A stretch of 64,000 nt of DNA from Salipiger abyssi. GTDB lineage: Bacteria; Pseudomonadota; Alphaproteobacteria; Rhodobacterales; Rhodobacteraceae. The notes beneath the pieces are model-generated. The model had not been told where the DNA came from and searched no databases. It saw only the letters and a list, made by a program, of their open reading frames with translations. Every line of letters starts with the position of its first letter. The stretch's first letter is position 1. Of the stretch, positions 26,126 to 34,218 are shown one piece after another. The translations under genes and the position numbers were made by a program. The stretch lies in NCBI RefSeq assembly GCF_001975705.1, contig NZ_CP015092.1, positions 62,001-126,000 on the forward strand, in the 5' to 3' direction.

Positions 26126-26694
26126 GATCCGGCTCCTTCCTGAAGGCGCCGCACCACGGGAAGGATGTCTTCCTCCAGGGAACGACGGTCAAAGGGGCCG
26201 ATATGCTTGTAGGCAATTCGGCCCTCGGCATCGATCACGAAGGTCTCGGGCAGGCCGTAAACGCCCCAATCGATGGAGACGCGCCCGTTCCGGTCGGCGC
26301 CGATGCGGGTGTAAGGGTCACCAAGCTCATCGAGAAAGCCCAATGCCTTTTCGGGACGGTCCTTGAAGTTAATGCCGAAGATCGGGACTTCACCCTGCGC
26401 CGCCAGTTCGTTCAGCAACGGCATTTCGACCCGGCACGGTACACACCAGGACGCCCAGACGTTGACCAGGGACACCTGCCCCTTCAGATCGGCCGTCGAC
26501 AGGCCGTTCGGCAGGCCTTCTATCGGCGGCAGGTCGAACTCGGGCACCGCCTTGCCAATAAGCGGTGACGCTAAAGTATCGTCACCATTGAACAGCCCCC
26601 AGTAAAAGCCCGCGCCGATGAGGGCGAAGATCGCGACTGGCATCATAGTTAGTAGCCGACCCTTCCGGCGGCGGGGTTCCTCGGTCACGCTCAT
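26122..26694 (-). CDS. CcmG/DsbE-like thiol-disulfide reductase, copy 1
   Basis: A 190-residue membrane-anchored thioredoxin-like protein: N-terminal helix, then GKAVPEFDLPPIEG and the active site WASWCVPCRVEMP. The segment GINFKDRPEKALGFLDELG is characteristic of CcmG/DsbE, which keeps apocytochrome c cysteines reduced for heme attachment. A paralogue lies in the ccm cluster at 55509. Four-base overlaps with both neighbours show tight coupling to the cytochrome c gene upstream. Confidence 0.9.
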   Translation of the reverse strand: MSVTEEPRRRKGRLLTMMPVAIFALIGAGFYWGLFNGDDTLASPLIGKAVPEFDLPPIEGLPNGLSTADLKGQVSLVNVWASWCVPCRVEMPLLNELAAQGEVPIFGINFKDRPEKALGFLDELGDPYTRIGADRNGRVSIDWGVYGLPETFVIDAEGRIAYKHIGPFDRRSLEEDILPVVRRLQEGAGS

Positions 26695-27176
26695 AAATCA
26701 CCTTTGTCGTTGGCAGATACTTCCGCCTGGAATTCGCGCTGTCGATCCGGCCAGGTGCTTTTGATGTAAGAGAGAACATCGGCAATCTCGTCGTCGGTCA
26801 GAATGCCATCGTACGCCGGCATGTCGCTTTCGTAGCCGGGCACGACGGCGCCGACGCCGCCTTTGGTCACAATAAAGAGGTTCCGGTCCGAATGGTGCCA
26901 GGTATGGCCGGTTTCGTCATGTGGCGGCGCGGGCATGCGCCCATTGTCCAGACGCCGCCGCCAATCGGGCTGTCCTTCCAGATCGGCACCGTGACAGGAT
27001 GCGCAATTCTCGGCATAGAGTGTCTCGCCTGCTGCGATGTCGGCTACAGTCACGGGGTCGCCAAGGAAGGTCAATCCGTCCACCGAAGCTTCGTCGCTTT
27101 CCGACTGCGCGAGGACGGCAACACCGATCGCGGTCAATGTGGCAACAGCGGCACCGATTGTTGCGGCCCGCCTCAT
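26691..27176 (-). CDS. Membrane-anchored or exported monoheme cytochrome c, copy 1
   Basis: A 161-residue protein with an N-terminal signal/anchor and one heme motif, CASCH in YAENCASCHGADLEG. A distinctive stretch follows, PAPPHDETGHTWHH, rich in histidine, then a C-terminal ADVLSYIKSTWP helix typical of small cytochromes c. Its paralogue at 44640 shares all of these elements. Both lie in operons with a multicopper oxidase and a DsbA, suggesting that the cytochrome accepts electrons from, or gives them to, the oxidase. Confidence 0.9.
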   Translation of the reverse strand: MRRAATIGAAVATLTAIGVAVLAQSESDEASVDGLTFLGDPVTVADIAAGETLYAENCASCHGADLEGQPDWRRRLDNGRMPAPPHDETGHTWHHSDRNLFIVTKGGVGAVVPGYESDMPAYDGILTDDEIADVLSYIKSTWPDRQREFQAEVSANDKGDL

Positions 27177-27301
27177 GTCGCACTCCTGAGGTATTTCACG
27201 AGTGCGACGATGCTGAGCAGCAGAACCGCGGCGACGAGCAGGAGCAAAAGCCCTCCACCGAACATCATCACCCCCATCATCGGGCCGGTCATCATATCCA
27301 T
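27173..27301 (-). CDS. Tiny single-pass membrane peptide, Met/Gly-rich N-terminus, copy 1
   Basis: A 42-residue peptide starting MDMMTGPMMGVMMFGGG, followed by one long hydrophobic helix and ending IVALVKYLRSAT. It overlaps the cytochrome c start by four bases (ATGA). A homologous peptide at 33809-33928 has the same plan: Met/Gly-rich N-terminus, leucine/valine helix and an ALVKYLR ending. Two independent copies in copper clusters argue that this is a real gene; it may be a Cu(I)-binding membrane peptide or a subunit of a cytochrome complex. Confidence 0.72.
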   Translation of the reverse strand: MDMMTGPMMGVMMFGGGLLLLLVAAVLLLSIVALVKYLRSAT

Positions 27302-27305
27302 GCAG

Positions 27306-27803
27306 TTACTCATCGGAGTAAACGGTGATCCCGCCCTCGCCGAACGCATAGGTCTTGAGCGTACCGGTCTTTACGCGTGCCATTCCTGGCGCGTTCGAAG
27401 GCATGCCCGGCAAAGTAATGCCGGTGATGTCGGGCTTCTCCGTGACCAGCCTTTCCAGGATCTCCGAGGGTACCAATCCACTGACATAATAGCCTTCGAT
27501 CTCGGCCAGATGACAGCCGAGCCCCTGCTCGGGAACGCCGACTTCGATTGAGCGCTTATCAAAATCCCGATCGTCGATGCGTGTCACCTGATAGCCGTTC
27601 TCTTCCAGATAATCGGCGTAGCTGTCGCAGCAACCGCAGCCCGGATCGCGCCAGATCGTGATCTGCTTCGTTCCGTCTGACACGTCGGTACTTGCGGGAC
27701 CGGTCGCGTCTTCGGTGCTTTGTGCTGAAGTCAGCGTCGTGAAAGTGAAGGTTCCGCCGACGCCAAGTGCAGCAAGCGAAGCCAGGACATATCTTCTGTT
27801 CAT
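27306..27803 (-). CDS. DUF411 metal-binding protein, copy 1
   Basis: A 165-residue exported protein: signal peptide starting MNRRYVLASLAALGVGG, then a DUF411 domain with the Cys motif RDPGCGCCDSYADYL, a further cysteine in GLGCHLAEIEGYYVSG and GITLPGMPSNAPGM. DUF411 proteins occur in copper-resistance clusters and are thought to bind copper in the periplasm. The ATG at 27803 has a GGAG site at good spacing. A second DUF411 gene is at 52090. Confidence 0.87.
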   Translation of the reverse strand: MNRRYVLASLAALGVGGTFTFTTLTSAQSTEDATGPASTDVSDGTKQITIWRDPGCGCCDSYADYLEENGYQVTRIDDRDFDKRSIEVGVPEQGLGCHLAEIEGYYVSGLVPSEILERLVTEKPDITGITLPGMPSNAPGMARVKTGTLKTYAFGEGGITVYSDE

Positions 27804-27814
27804 GGGGTTCTCCA

Positions 27815-28747
27815 TCATGCGACCGCGAGCGCGGCCCAGGTAGCGCCGCCATCGCGGCTGAGGTTCAGGGTGCCGTTGAGGAGGGCGGCTATGTGATTTT
27901 CGTCCCTAGGGTGAACCGCGACGGCCCTCCCCTGCCCTTTTGCCTTGTGCGTCCAGATCACGCCGCCGTCCTGCGACGCCCACACCCCCGACGGCAGTGC
28001 CGCGTAAAGTGTAGACGGTGCCGCAGGGGCACTGGCCAGTGACAGGACCGGCTCGTCCGCCGGCAGGGGTGCCTCGGCAGGTGGCGTGTCGCCCGTCACC
28101 AGCGCGTCCATCGCATTGCCGGGCTGAACGTCTTGCCAGCGGCAGAAACAGTCCGGAACACGGGTCAGGCCTTTCTCGGTTCCCGCATAGATCCAGATGC
28201 CGCCCATTCCGGTTTCGAGATCGACCGATGCCAGCGTCAGCGGGTCACGCTCGGCTGCGTCGAGCCAGGGCCTGTCCATCGCCAGGGCCCAGGTTGCGCC
28301 TGCGTCCTCGCTCTTCCAAAGGCCGTCGCCGCGGATTGCGGCATAGATCATGTCGGGGTTTCCGGCGGCCACGGCCAGCGCGGTGACCTCGCCGGAGGCA
28401 AGCCCCTCGCTTCGGGCAGCCCATGTCGTTCCGCCATCGTCGGACACGGTCACCCCTCCCCGCGCCAAACCGGCAAGGAGACGTCCGGGACGCGCAGGAT
28501 GCGTGGCGATCGAGGAGACCGGGGAAGGTGTTGGCCTGTCATGCCAACTGCGACCGTCATCGGGGCTCGCCCTCAGTGTTGCGCCTGCGATCAGCAGCGT
28601 GTCGCCATCGAAGGCGAGCGTTCGAATATCGGCCGCCCCGTCGGCCGCGCGCACCGCGCCGGGCAACACGAGCACTGCAGCTGCACCCATACCCAGTGCC
28701 AGGAAGTGGCGTCTGTCCGGCTCAAAATTCAAGGTGCTGTTTGTCAT
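27815..28747 (-). CDS. Tat-exported BNR/YCF48-type beta-propeller protein
   Basis: A 310-residue protein with a twin-arginine signal (DRRHFLALGMGAAAV). The mature part holds repeated BNR-like Asp-box motifs: SPDDGRSWHD, SDDGGTTWAA, SEDAGATWALAM, SQDGGVIWTH and SRDGGATWAAL. These are the repeats of sialidase-like propellers, but no sialidase catalytic arrangement is evident. A cysteine pair (DCFCRWQ) is unusual. Placed directly after the multicopper oxidase, it may be a partner or scaffold. The start at 28747 has a GGAGGA site. Confidence 0.8.
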   Translation of the reverse strand: MTNSTLNFEPDRRHFLALGMGAAAVLVLPGAVRAADGAADIRTLAFDGDTLLIAGATLRASPDDGRSWHDRPTPSPVSSIATHPARPGRLLAGLARGGVTVSDDGGTTWAARSEGLASGEVTALAVAAGNPDMIYAAIRGDGLWKSEDAGATWALAMDRPWLDAAERDPLTLASVDLETGMGGIWIYAGTEKGLTRVPDCFCRWQDVQPGNAMDALVTGDTPPAEAPLPADEPVLSLASAPAAPSTLYAALPSGVWASQDGGVIWTHKAKGQGRAVAVHPRDENHIAALLNGTLNLSRDGGATWAALAVA

Positions 28748-28767
28748 TTCTTGTCCTCCTCCGGGTC

Positions 28768-30219
28768 TCATGCGACGCGGATCACGCCCATCATTCCCGC
28801 GGCTTGGTGTTCGAGAATGTGGCAGTGGAACATCCAGTCGCCGGGATTGTCGGCGACGAAGGCGATCTCGACCCGTTCGCGGGGCGCCATCAGCACCGTG
28901 TCCTGCCATTCACGATGCTGCGTCGGCGTACCATTTCGGCTGATCACCCGGAACGAATGGCCATGCAGATGGATCGGGTGGTCGAAGGCGGTCGCGTTGG
29001 TCATCTCGAGGATGTGACTGGCACTGCGTTCCAACGTCAGGAACGGATCGAGCACATGGCCCTCGGCGGCCTTTCCGTTGACAAACCAGATGCCGCGCCC
29101 GTCATGCATCATGCCCATCATACCGCCGCCCATCATGCCGCCACGCGGCTCGAGGCCCATTTCGCGTTCCACCATCATGCCCATCATGCCGCCGGTGAAC
29201 GTCACCTCATGACGCTGCGCGGATCTCAGGTTAGGTTCCGGAATGGGGTTGGTGGGCAATGCGATCGGCCAGTCGGGTGTGGCCTCGCGCAGGGCGGTTT
29301 CAGCGTAGGTGAAATCGAGGACTCGAAAATCGTTCCCGCGGTACGCACGGTCTACAAGCTGGGCTTGTGCGCCTGGCTTGCCGGTGCAATCCAGGATCAC
29401 ATCGACGCGCATTGCGGGTCCAAGAACGACAACACCGTCCCGCGGCTCATGCGGTGTGACGGGTTGCCCGTCGAGCGCGATGATGCGCGGTGTATGGTCC
29501 CCGAAATCGAGTGCGAAGATCCGGGCATTCGCCGCGTTGATCAGGCGGAGGCGGATCCGTTCCCCCGATGCCACCTCGAGTGTTTCCGGCACGTGACCGT
29601 TGATCGTCACAGTGTTCCCGAGGCGGCCAGCGTGGCTTAAGTCATGGGCATTGCCGAAATCATCCGAAATCGATGCGTCCTCGGCCAGACGCCAGTCGTC
29701 CAGGACCCAAGTAACATCGCGGTCGACCCGAGGTGGATTGGCCTCCTCGACGATAAGGGGACCGTAGAGACCGCGCCCGACCTGCTCGAAGCTGCGCTGA
29801 TGTGGGTGATACCAGAAGGTGCCGGCATCGACTGCATCGAATTCGTAGACGAACTTGTCGCCCGGGGCGATCGGTCCCTGTGTCAAGTGCGGCACCCCGT
29901 CCATTGCGTTGGGAAGCCGGATGCCATGCCAATGCACAGTGGTTTCCTCCGCAAGGTCATTCATAACCTCGACCTGAAGGCGATCACCTTGTCGAATGCG
30001 GATCTCCGGGCCCGGGACCTTACCGTTGTAGCACCAGGCCGCAGTGTCCGGATGTGGCTCGGGAACAAGCCGTGTGCTTCCCGGTGCGGCCCGGAGTGAG
30101 AATTTCCGGGTGGCGGCTTCTGCCATCCTCGGAAAAGGCAGGGTGGCGGACATCACACCCGCGAGCGACGACGCGACAAAGGCGCGGCGCGTGACGGTAG
30201 TTTTGTAGTTGAAAGACAT
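28768..30219 (-). CDS. Multicopper oxidase, copper-resistance type, copy 1
   Basis: A 483-residue Tat substrate (TRRAFVASSLAGVM) with three cupredoxin domains. The four copper-ligand blocks are present: HWHG, YHPHQRS, HPIHLHGH and HCHILEHQAAGMM, the last holding the T1 Cys, His and Met ligands. A methionine-rich insertion (GGMMGMMVEREMG and GGMMGGGMMGMM, about residues 330-365) resembles the Cu(I)-binding Met-rich segment of CueO. It likely oxidises Cu(I) to Cu(II) in the periplasm. It follows cueR and a Cys-containing small protein and leads the rest of the copper operon. Confidence 0.93.
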   Translation of the reverse strand: MSFNYKTTVTRRAFVASSLAGVMSATLPFPRMAEAATRKFSLRAAPGSTRLVPEPHPDTAAWCYNGKVPGPEIRIRQGDRLQVEVMNDLAEETTVHWHGIRLPNAMDGVPHLTQGPIAPGDKFVYEFDAVDAGTFWYHPHQRSFEQVGRGLYGPLIVEEANPPRVDRDVTWVLDDWRLAEDASISDDFGNAHDLSHAGRLGNTVTINGHVPETLEVASGERIRLRLINAANARIFALDFGDHTPRIIALDGQPVTPHEPRDGVVVLGPAMRVDVILDCTGKPGAQAQLVDRAYRGNDFRVLDFTYAETALREATPDWPIALPTNPIPEPNLRSAQRHEVTFTGGMMGMMVEREMGLEPRGGMMGGGMMGMMHDGRGIWFVNGKAAEGHVLDPFLTLERSASHILEMTNATAFDHPIHLHGHSFRVISRNGTPTQHREWQDTVLMAPRERVEIAFVADNPGDWMFHCHILEHQAAGMMGVIRVA

Positions 30220-30360
30220 CGGACTGGGGCTCTCTGATAATTCGGTCCTCCGCCGGAGCCAAAGCGGCAACTGCGGTTGGGGAATACCCGCAGCGCGAAG
30301 CAGCATGGCTCCGGCGTCACGGCATGACACTGCGGCTGCGAAGCCGCGGCGCGTGTCAGT

Positions 30361-30699
30361 TCAGAGAAGGAATCTTGGAGGCTGTTTGGCAGGTGGGCTG
30401 ATCAGACCGCGAAAATCCCGCGCGATCGGCAGTCCATGGGCGCTCGAAACTGCAATTAGACCAAATTCCGCCGAGGCTCCCACCAGCGCGACGGCGGTCG
30501 CCGAGTTGCACACGAAATCGCAAGCGATGCCTGAGGGTCCCGCCGAACCATCGCACGCCTCACAGTCGGCACCTGGCATTTCAGCTCCGGCTGCGATCAT
30601 TTCAGATGCCATTCTGGCCGAACCGGCCGCATGCACAACCGAGCTTGCCGCGAAGGCGGCAAGCTCGGCTATCATGATGAGGCGGGCGACAAAGTGCAT
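30361..30699 (-). CDS. Small exported protein of unknown function with cysteine motif
   Basis: A 112-residue protein with a signal peptide (MHFVARLIMIAELAAFAAS) and a cysteine group GADCEACDGSAGPSGIACDFVC (four Cys over about 20 residues). A second hydrophobic segment follows. It begins 20 bases after cueR and precedes the multicopper oxidase by about 140 bases. The Cys cluster resembles that of small DUF2946-like exported proteins in copper clusters, but I am not certain of the family. Confidence 0.6.
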   Translation of the reverse strand: MHFVARLIMIAELAAFAASSVVHAAGSARMASEMIAAGAEMPGADCEACDGSAGPSGIACDFVCNSATAVALVGASAEFGLIAVSSAHGLPIARDFRGLISPPAKQPPRFLL

Positions 30700-30718
30700 G
30701 CGGCTAATTTACCAGTGT

Positions 30719-31147
30719 TCAGAGGGTTGTTCCAGCGGGATGTTTTCGCGTCCCCGCGAGGTCGGAAGGCGTCAGATCATCCATTATCGGGCAGTCGGGA
30801 CGATCATCGCCATGACACCGAACAACGAGATCACGAAGCGTCGCGCTAAGCGCCTGCAACTCCTCGATTTTTTGATCCACCCGCGCGAGGTGACTTTGGG
30901 CGATCGCCTTGACGTCGGCGCTGGACCGCTCGCGGTCCTCGTACAATGACAACAGCGTGCGACATTCCTCGATGCCGAAACCCAACGACCGCGCCCGGCC
31001 GAGAAACGCCAGCTTGTGCAGATCCTGAACAGCAAAATCGCGGTACCCGTTTTCACGCCGCGACGGTTGCACGAGTCCGATATCCTCGTAATACCGGATT
31101 GTTTTTGCGGGCAAACCGCTCTGTTCCGAAACATTTCCAATGTTCAT
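30719..31147 (-). CDS. cueR: CueR-type Cu(I)-responsive MerR regulator, copy 1
   Basis: A 142-residue MerR-family regulator with the helix-turn-helix start MNIGNVSEQSGLPAKTIRYY and the metal loop Cys111 to Cys119 in CHGDDRPDCP, the CueR spacing that selects Cu(I), Ag(I) and Au(I). The start at 31147 is preferred over the longer frame to 31189. It activates at a stretched promoter directly upstream (31174-31204), so it is autoregulated and drives the copper operon that follows it. Copy 2 is at 40659. Confidence 0.94.
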   Translation of the reverse strand: MNIGNVSEQSGLPAKTIRYYEDIGLVQPSRRENGYRDFAVQDLHKLAFLGRARSLGFGIEECRTLLSLYEDRERSSADVKAIAQSHLARVDQKIEELQALSATLRDLVVRCHGDDRPDCPIMDDLTPSDLAGTRKHPAGTTL

Positions 31148-31173
31148 AGCTGGCAACCCTCTCCTTGAAACAC

Positions 31174-31204
31174 CAGATAGTCCTTCCACCTACTGGAAGG
31201 TCAA
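31174..31204 (-). promoter_or_regulatory. CueR box and promoter of the first copper operon
   Basis: Minus-strand TTGACC (31204-31199) and TATCTG (31179-31174) with a 19-base spacer. The operator reads CCTTCC-AGTAGGT-GGAAGG, a perfect 6-bp dyad with the 7-base centre of the E. coli copA site. It reads toward cueR and the multicopper oxidase operon. Confidence 0.9.
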
Positions 31205-31235
31205 GGACGCTTGGCAATCTTTTTGTGACGCCCCT

Positions 31236-33788
31236 TCAAAAAATGAACCTGTCCCAACTCCCATAGTGTTCCTCGCTGCGCTTCCCACGCGACAGGCTGA
31301 GCGCGATGAGAGCGATCCCGGCGAGGATACCGACAAGGCTGCCTGCCACCGTGCCTCCGCCTAGGAACCAAGGCGCGACAATGAGCCAGAGGCCGAAGAG
31401 GATGTTAAGGAACCGCAACGGGCGCGCGACCTCGGCCCAGGCGATGACCGCAGTGGTCAGGACCAGTGCGCCCAGCAGGTGATCGCTGTTCGCCATGGCC
31501 GCTTCATTGCCAAAGATCGCGCGCGACAACATCAGGAAGACCCCGATCGCAGCACTCAGCCCGAGTGTCCATGGTACGGTGACGCCGCGTGCGCTTTGTC
31601 GAAAGATCTGCATCGGTCGCGCGTCGAAGCTCATTTCGCCCCCCGTTGTGCCACCGGGCAGAGCATCGCCCCTGAAGAACGCGCGCCAGAACGGTCTGCC
31701 CCGGCGCGTATTCCAGACCATGAACTGCACCATCGCGACGATTTCATCGAGCGAGAACGGGATCATGATCAGCATGGCCAGCGCCGCCATCAGGCAGATC
31801 GTGCAATAGGTGCCGATGGCAATCGGCTGAATGATGATGAAATAGATGCTGATCACGCCAAGCGGCCCGACAACGATGCCGAAAAGTGCGACCATCCAGG
31901 GCATCGTGCGCCAGCGCAGGCGGCTGCCCATCACGCCCATCATGATCTCAAACATATAACTCATTGCGCCAAGGCCGCCGTCGGCAATGGGCCAGGCTTT
32001 CGAGACATCGGAGGTGATGATGTATTCGGTGCCATTCAGCGCGACCGGCGATGAAAAGAACGGCTCCCACACGCCGTCTACATGGCCGAGCTGGTAGGCC
32101 GACAGGATGCGCGACAGGATGAAGCCCACGACACCGAGCGCGATGATCGGCAGGCGCTGGACATAGGTGGAGGGGCAGTAGGTCCAGCCGGGCGGGATAT
32201 CGGTATCGTCCATCATCCCCTCGCGCGACATGCCCGGCATCATCGGGATCAGGATTGTCAGCGCGACCACCAGCGCGCCGATCAGCGTGTCGTTGGCATA
32301 GACGGCCGCGTCCGGCGTCCAGAACACCAGCGGCGCGGCCAGCAGCCAGACGCCGAGCGCGGCATTCACCCATTGCGCCCAGCCGTTACCATGGCGCAGC
32401 GACAGGGCGGCAAAGACCATGATGGCAAGTCCGGTGAAGACATTGTTCCACGCGGTCAGCCAACTGCGTGTAGCGGCGGACCACAGCCCGCGATCCTCCG
32501 TCACGCGCTGGACCGCCGCGCTGAATTCGGTCTGATCGAAGGTGCCGAAAACCGATGGCGCGGTGGCCAACCACAGGCCGAGCGCCATGACCAGCCAATG
32601 CACCCAGAGCATAGAAAAATGCATCTGCCGCATGTGTTGATCATGCTCGCGCCGATCCGCGTTCGCCTCGGCCTCCGTCGGTGCATGCTCTGCAGCCTCT
32701 TCCGCCACGGCGTTTTCGACCTTGGCCGCCGAGACCCGTGCGGCGTTCAGCCCGTTCGCTTCGTACCATTCGTAGGGATCGTCCTTCAGGCGCTGAAGGA
32801 TGCCCGGCATGTCGTCGCGCAGACTGTGTTCAGGCGTCCAGTCCAAGTGCTTTTTCGCCGCCGAAAGGTCTAGCTCGTAGTGATCGCTGGAAATATCGAC
32901 CATCCATGCCCTGATGAAGGCATCCTCCCCAAATACCTTGTTTTCCGTCCAGGCGCCGAGCTTGGCCAGTTGGGACGGCACGTTCCAGGTGATCCAGTCC
33001 TCGCCATGCAGCTCGCGCCCGATCAGGCGCTGCAACTCGCCGAAGGGTATCGGGTCGGCCTCGCCCAGTAGCACCGGAAAAACGTCCGGCAGCTTGACGC
33101 GCCGATCAACGATACGTTCCACCGCGTCTAGAAAATCGTCGAGATGCAGGAACGCCTGCCCGCGCGACAGATCGCCAGGATAAACCTTGCCGCTGAATCG
33201 TCGTTCGTGAATGCGGGCGATCTGGTGGGTCAGAAAAGTCGACTGCCCGTTGTCATCGTAGATACCGGCGGGGCGCATCAGCACGAGTTTCTCGTCGCCC
33301 CTTACCTCGCGCAGTACCTTCTCCGTGCGCACCTTCGATGCGCGGTAAGGAAACCTAGGATCGAGAGGATGATCCTCGTCTATCGGCTCCCCCGGCTCGG
33401 TCGGCGCATGGGCAAGCATGGTGGAAGCGAAGACGAACTGTTCAAGCTCAAACCCCTGAAGACCCTTCAGCAGCCGTTTCGAGCCTTCGACTGTAACGGC
33501 ATCATACGCCGGATCATCCTCGCCGCTGAGATCGAAATAGCCCGCAAGGTGAATGCAGGCGGAAATCCTGTCGCCGTAAGCCAGCCGCACACGATCAAGC
33601 GCGGTATCGACACTTGCCTGATCGGTGATGTCGAAACAGACGCACTCGGCCTGATGCGGCGGATGGGGCGGCGAATACCGGTCAAGTCCGACGACGCGGT
33701 AGGACCCGTGCAGCCGTCGCACCACCGCGGCCCCGAGATACCCGCTCGACCCGGTAACTATAACGACCGGCTTGCTTTCATCTGCCAT
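31236..33788 (-). CDS. SDR epimerase - SPW-repeat - VKOR-like fusion membrane protein
   Basis: An 850-residue three-part protein. Residues 1-340 form an extended short-chain dehydrogenase: NAD(P)-binding TGSSGYLG (12-19) and active-site YRASK (148-152). After a linker, a polytopic membrane region holds three SPW-type repeats: WLVMALGLWLATAP (about 398), WVNAALGVWLLAAP (473) and LNILFGLWLIVAP (794). Between the second and third is a VKOR-like four-helix region with the redox pair Cys662-Cys665 (GTYCTICLMA). VKOR proteins reoxidise DsbA-type partners using quinone. The dehydrogenase part might feed or use quinone or a sugar nucleotide; the coupling is unknown. Its 3' end abuts the cueR promoter. 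Confidence 0.85.
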   Translation of the reverse strand: MADESKPVVIVTGSSGYLGAAVVRRLHGSYRVVGLDRYSPPHPPHQAECVCFDITDQASVDTALDRVRLAYGDRISACIHLAGYFDLSGEDDPAYDAVTVEGSKRLLKGLQGFELEQFVFASTMLAHAPTEPGEPIDEDHPLDPRFPYRASKVRTEKVLREVRGDEKLVLMRPAGIYDDNGQSTFLTHQIARIHERRFSGKVYPGDLSRGQAFLHLDDFLDAVERIVDRRVKLPDVFPVLLGEADPIPFGELQRLIGRELHGEDWITWNVPSQLAKLGAWTENKVFGEDAFIRAWMVDISSDHYELDLSAAKKHLDWTPEHSLRDDMPGILQRLKDDPYEWYEANGLNAARVSAAKVENAVAEEAAEHAPTEAEANADRREHDQHMRQMHFSMLWVHWLVMALGLWLATAPSVFGTFDQTEFSAAVQRVTEDRGLWSAATRSWLTAWNNVFTGLAIMVFAALSLRHGNGWAQWVNAALGVWLLAAPLVFWTPDAAVYANDTLIGALVVALTILIPMMPGMSREGMMDDTDIPPGWTYCPSTYVQRLPIIALGVVGFILSRILSAYQLGHVDGVWEPFFSSPVALNGTEYIITSDVSKAWPIADGGLGAMSYMFEIMMGVMGSRLRWRTMPWMVALFGIVVGPLGVISIYFIIIQPIAIGTYCTICLMAALAMLIMIPFSLDEIVAMVQFMVWNTRRGRPFWRAFFRGDALPGGTTGGEMSFDARPMQIFRQSARGVTVPWTLGLSAAIGVFLMLSRAIFGNEAAMANSDHLLGALVLTTAVIAWAEVARPLRFLNILFGLWLIVAPWFLGGGTVAGSLVGILAGIALIALSLSRGKRSEEHYGSWDRFIF

Positions 33789-33808
33789 GGCGACGCTCCG
33801 GCCTTCCG

Positions 33809-33928
33809 CTACGTACGCAGGTATTTCACCAGCGCAATAACTGCGAGAATCAGCACCACGATGACAAGGAGCCAGACAAGTCCCATTCCAATCATCATAC
33901 CGCCGCCCATCATTCCACCATCCATCAT
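33809..33928 (-). CDS. Tiny single-pass membrane peptide, Met/Gly-rich N-terminus, copy 2
   Basis: A 39-residue peptide starting MMDGGMMGGGMMIGMG, with one hydrophobic helix (VWLLVIVVLILAVI) and the ending ALVKYLRT. It is homologous by plan and ending to the 42-residue peptide at 27173-27301. An AGAAGGAAGA ribosome site lies upstream. It is 20 bases from the SDR-VKOR fusion gene and probably cotranscribed with it. It is too short for usual gene callers. Confidence 0.7.
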   Translation of the reverse strand: MMDGGMMGGGMMIGMGLVWLLVIVVLILAVIALVKYLRT

Positions 33929-34124
33929 GATCTTCTTCCTTCTCTCAATTGCTAAGCGTTCAACTAAGTCATCCGCATTTGGTTTCAATTTCCAGCGCTG
34001 GAAGGTTGGAGGCCGCGGTTGCGATTGAAATGTTCAATGAAGAAAAAAGCTTCTATTGGCCTTCCTGCTACGAACGCGGACTTCGTCGCGTTATTCTCGC
34101 AGCGGGATGGCTTCACAAACGACA

Positions 34125-34140
34125 TTGTATCCGTTTGTAA
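34125..34140. promoter_or_regulatory. Tandem TGTA box, candidate response-regulator site, upstream of dsbD-like gene
   Basis: TTGTATCCGTTTGTAA carries two TGTA half-sites exactly 10 bases apart, as in OmpR-family sites. It is within a larger inverted repeat TTCACAAACG...CGTTTGTAAA (34112-34141). The stretch 33929-34218 otherwise shows no convincing gene. Near-identical boxes occur at 49146, 52008 and 53221. Confidence 0.6.
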
Positions 34141-34218
34141 AGTTGACCAACCGGGAGATGCAGCCATAGAGGTGCTTCGGATTTCGATCTCGGGACAAGG
34201 GTGGAAGCGAGCCAAAAG

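Noticed and set aside
33990..34003. TTCCAGCGCTGGAA palindrome as a CueR box
   Set aside because: The centre between half-sites is one base shorter than in the three good CueR boxes, and no -35 or -10 fits at 19-base spacing.
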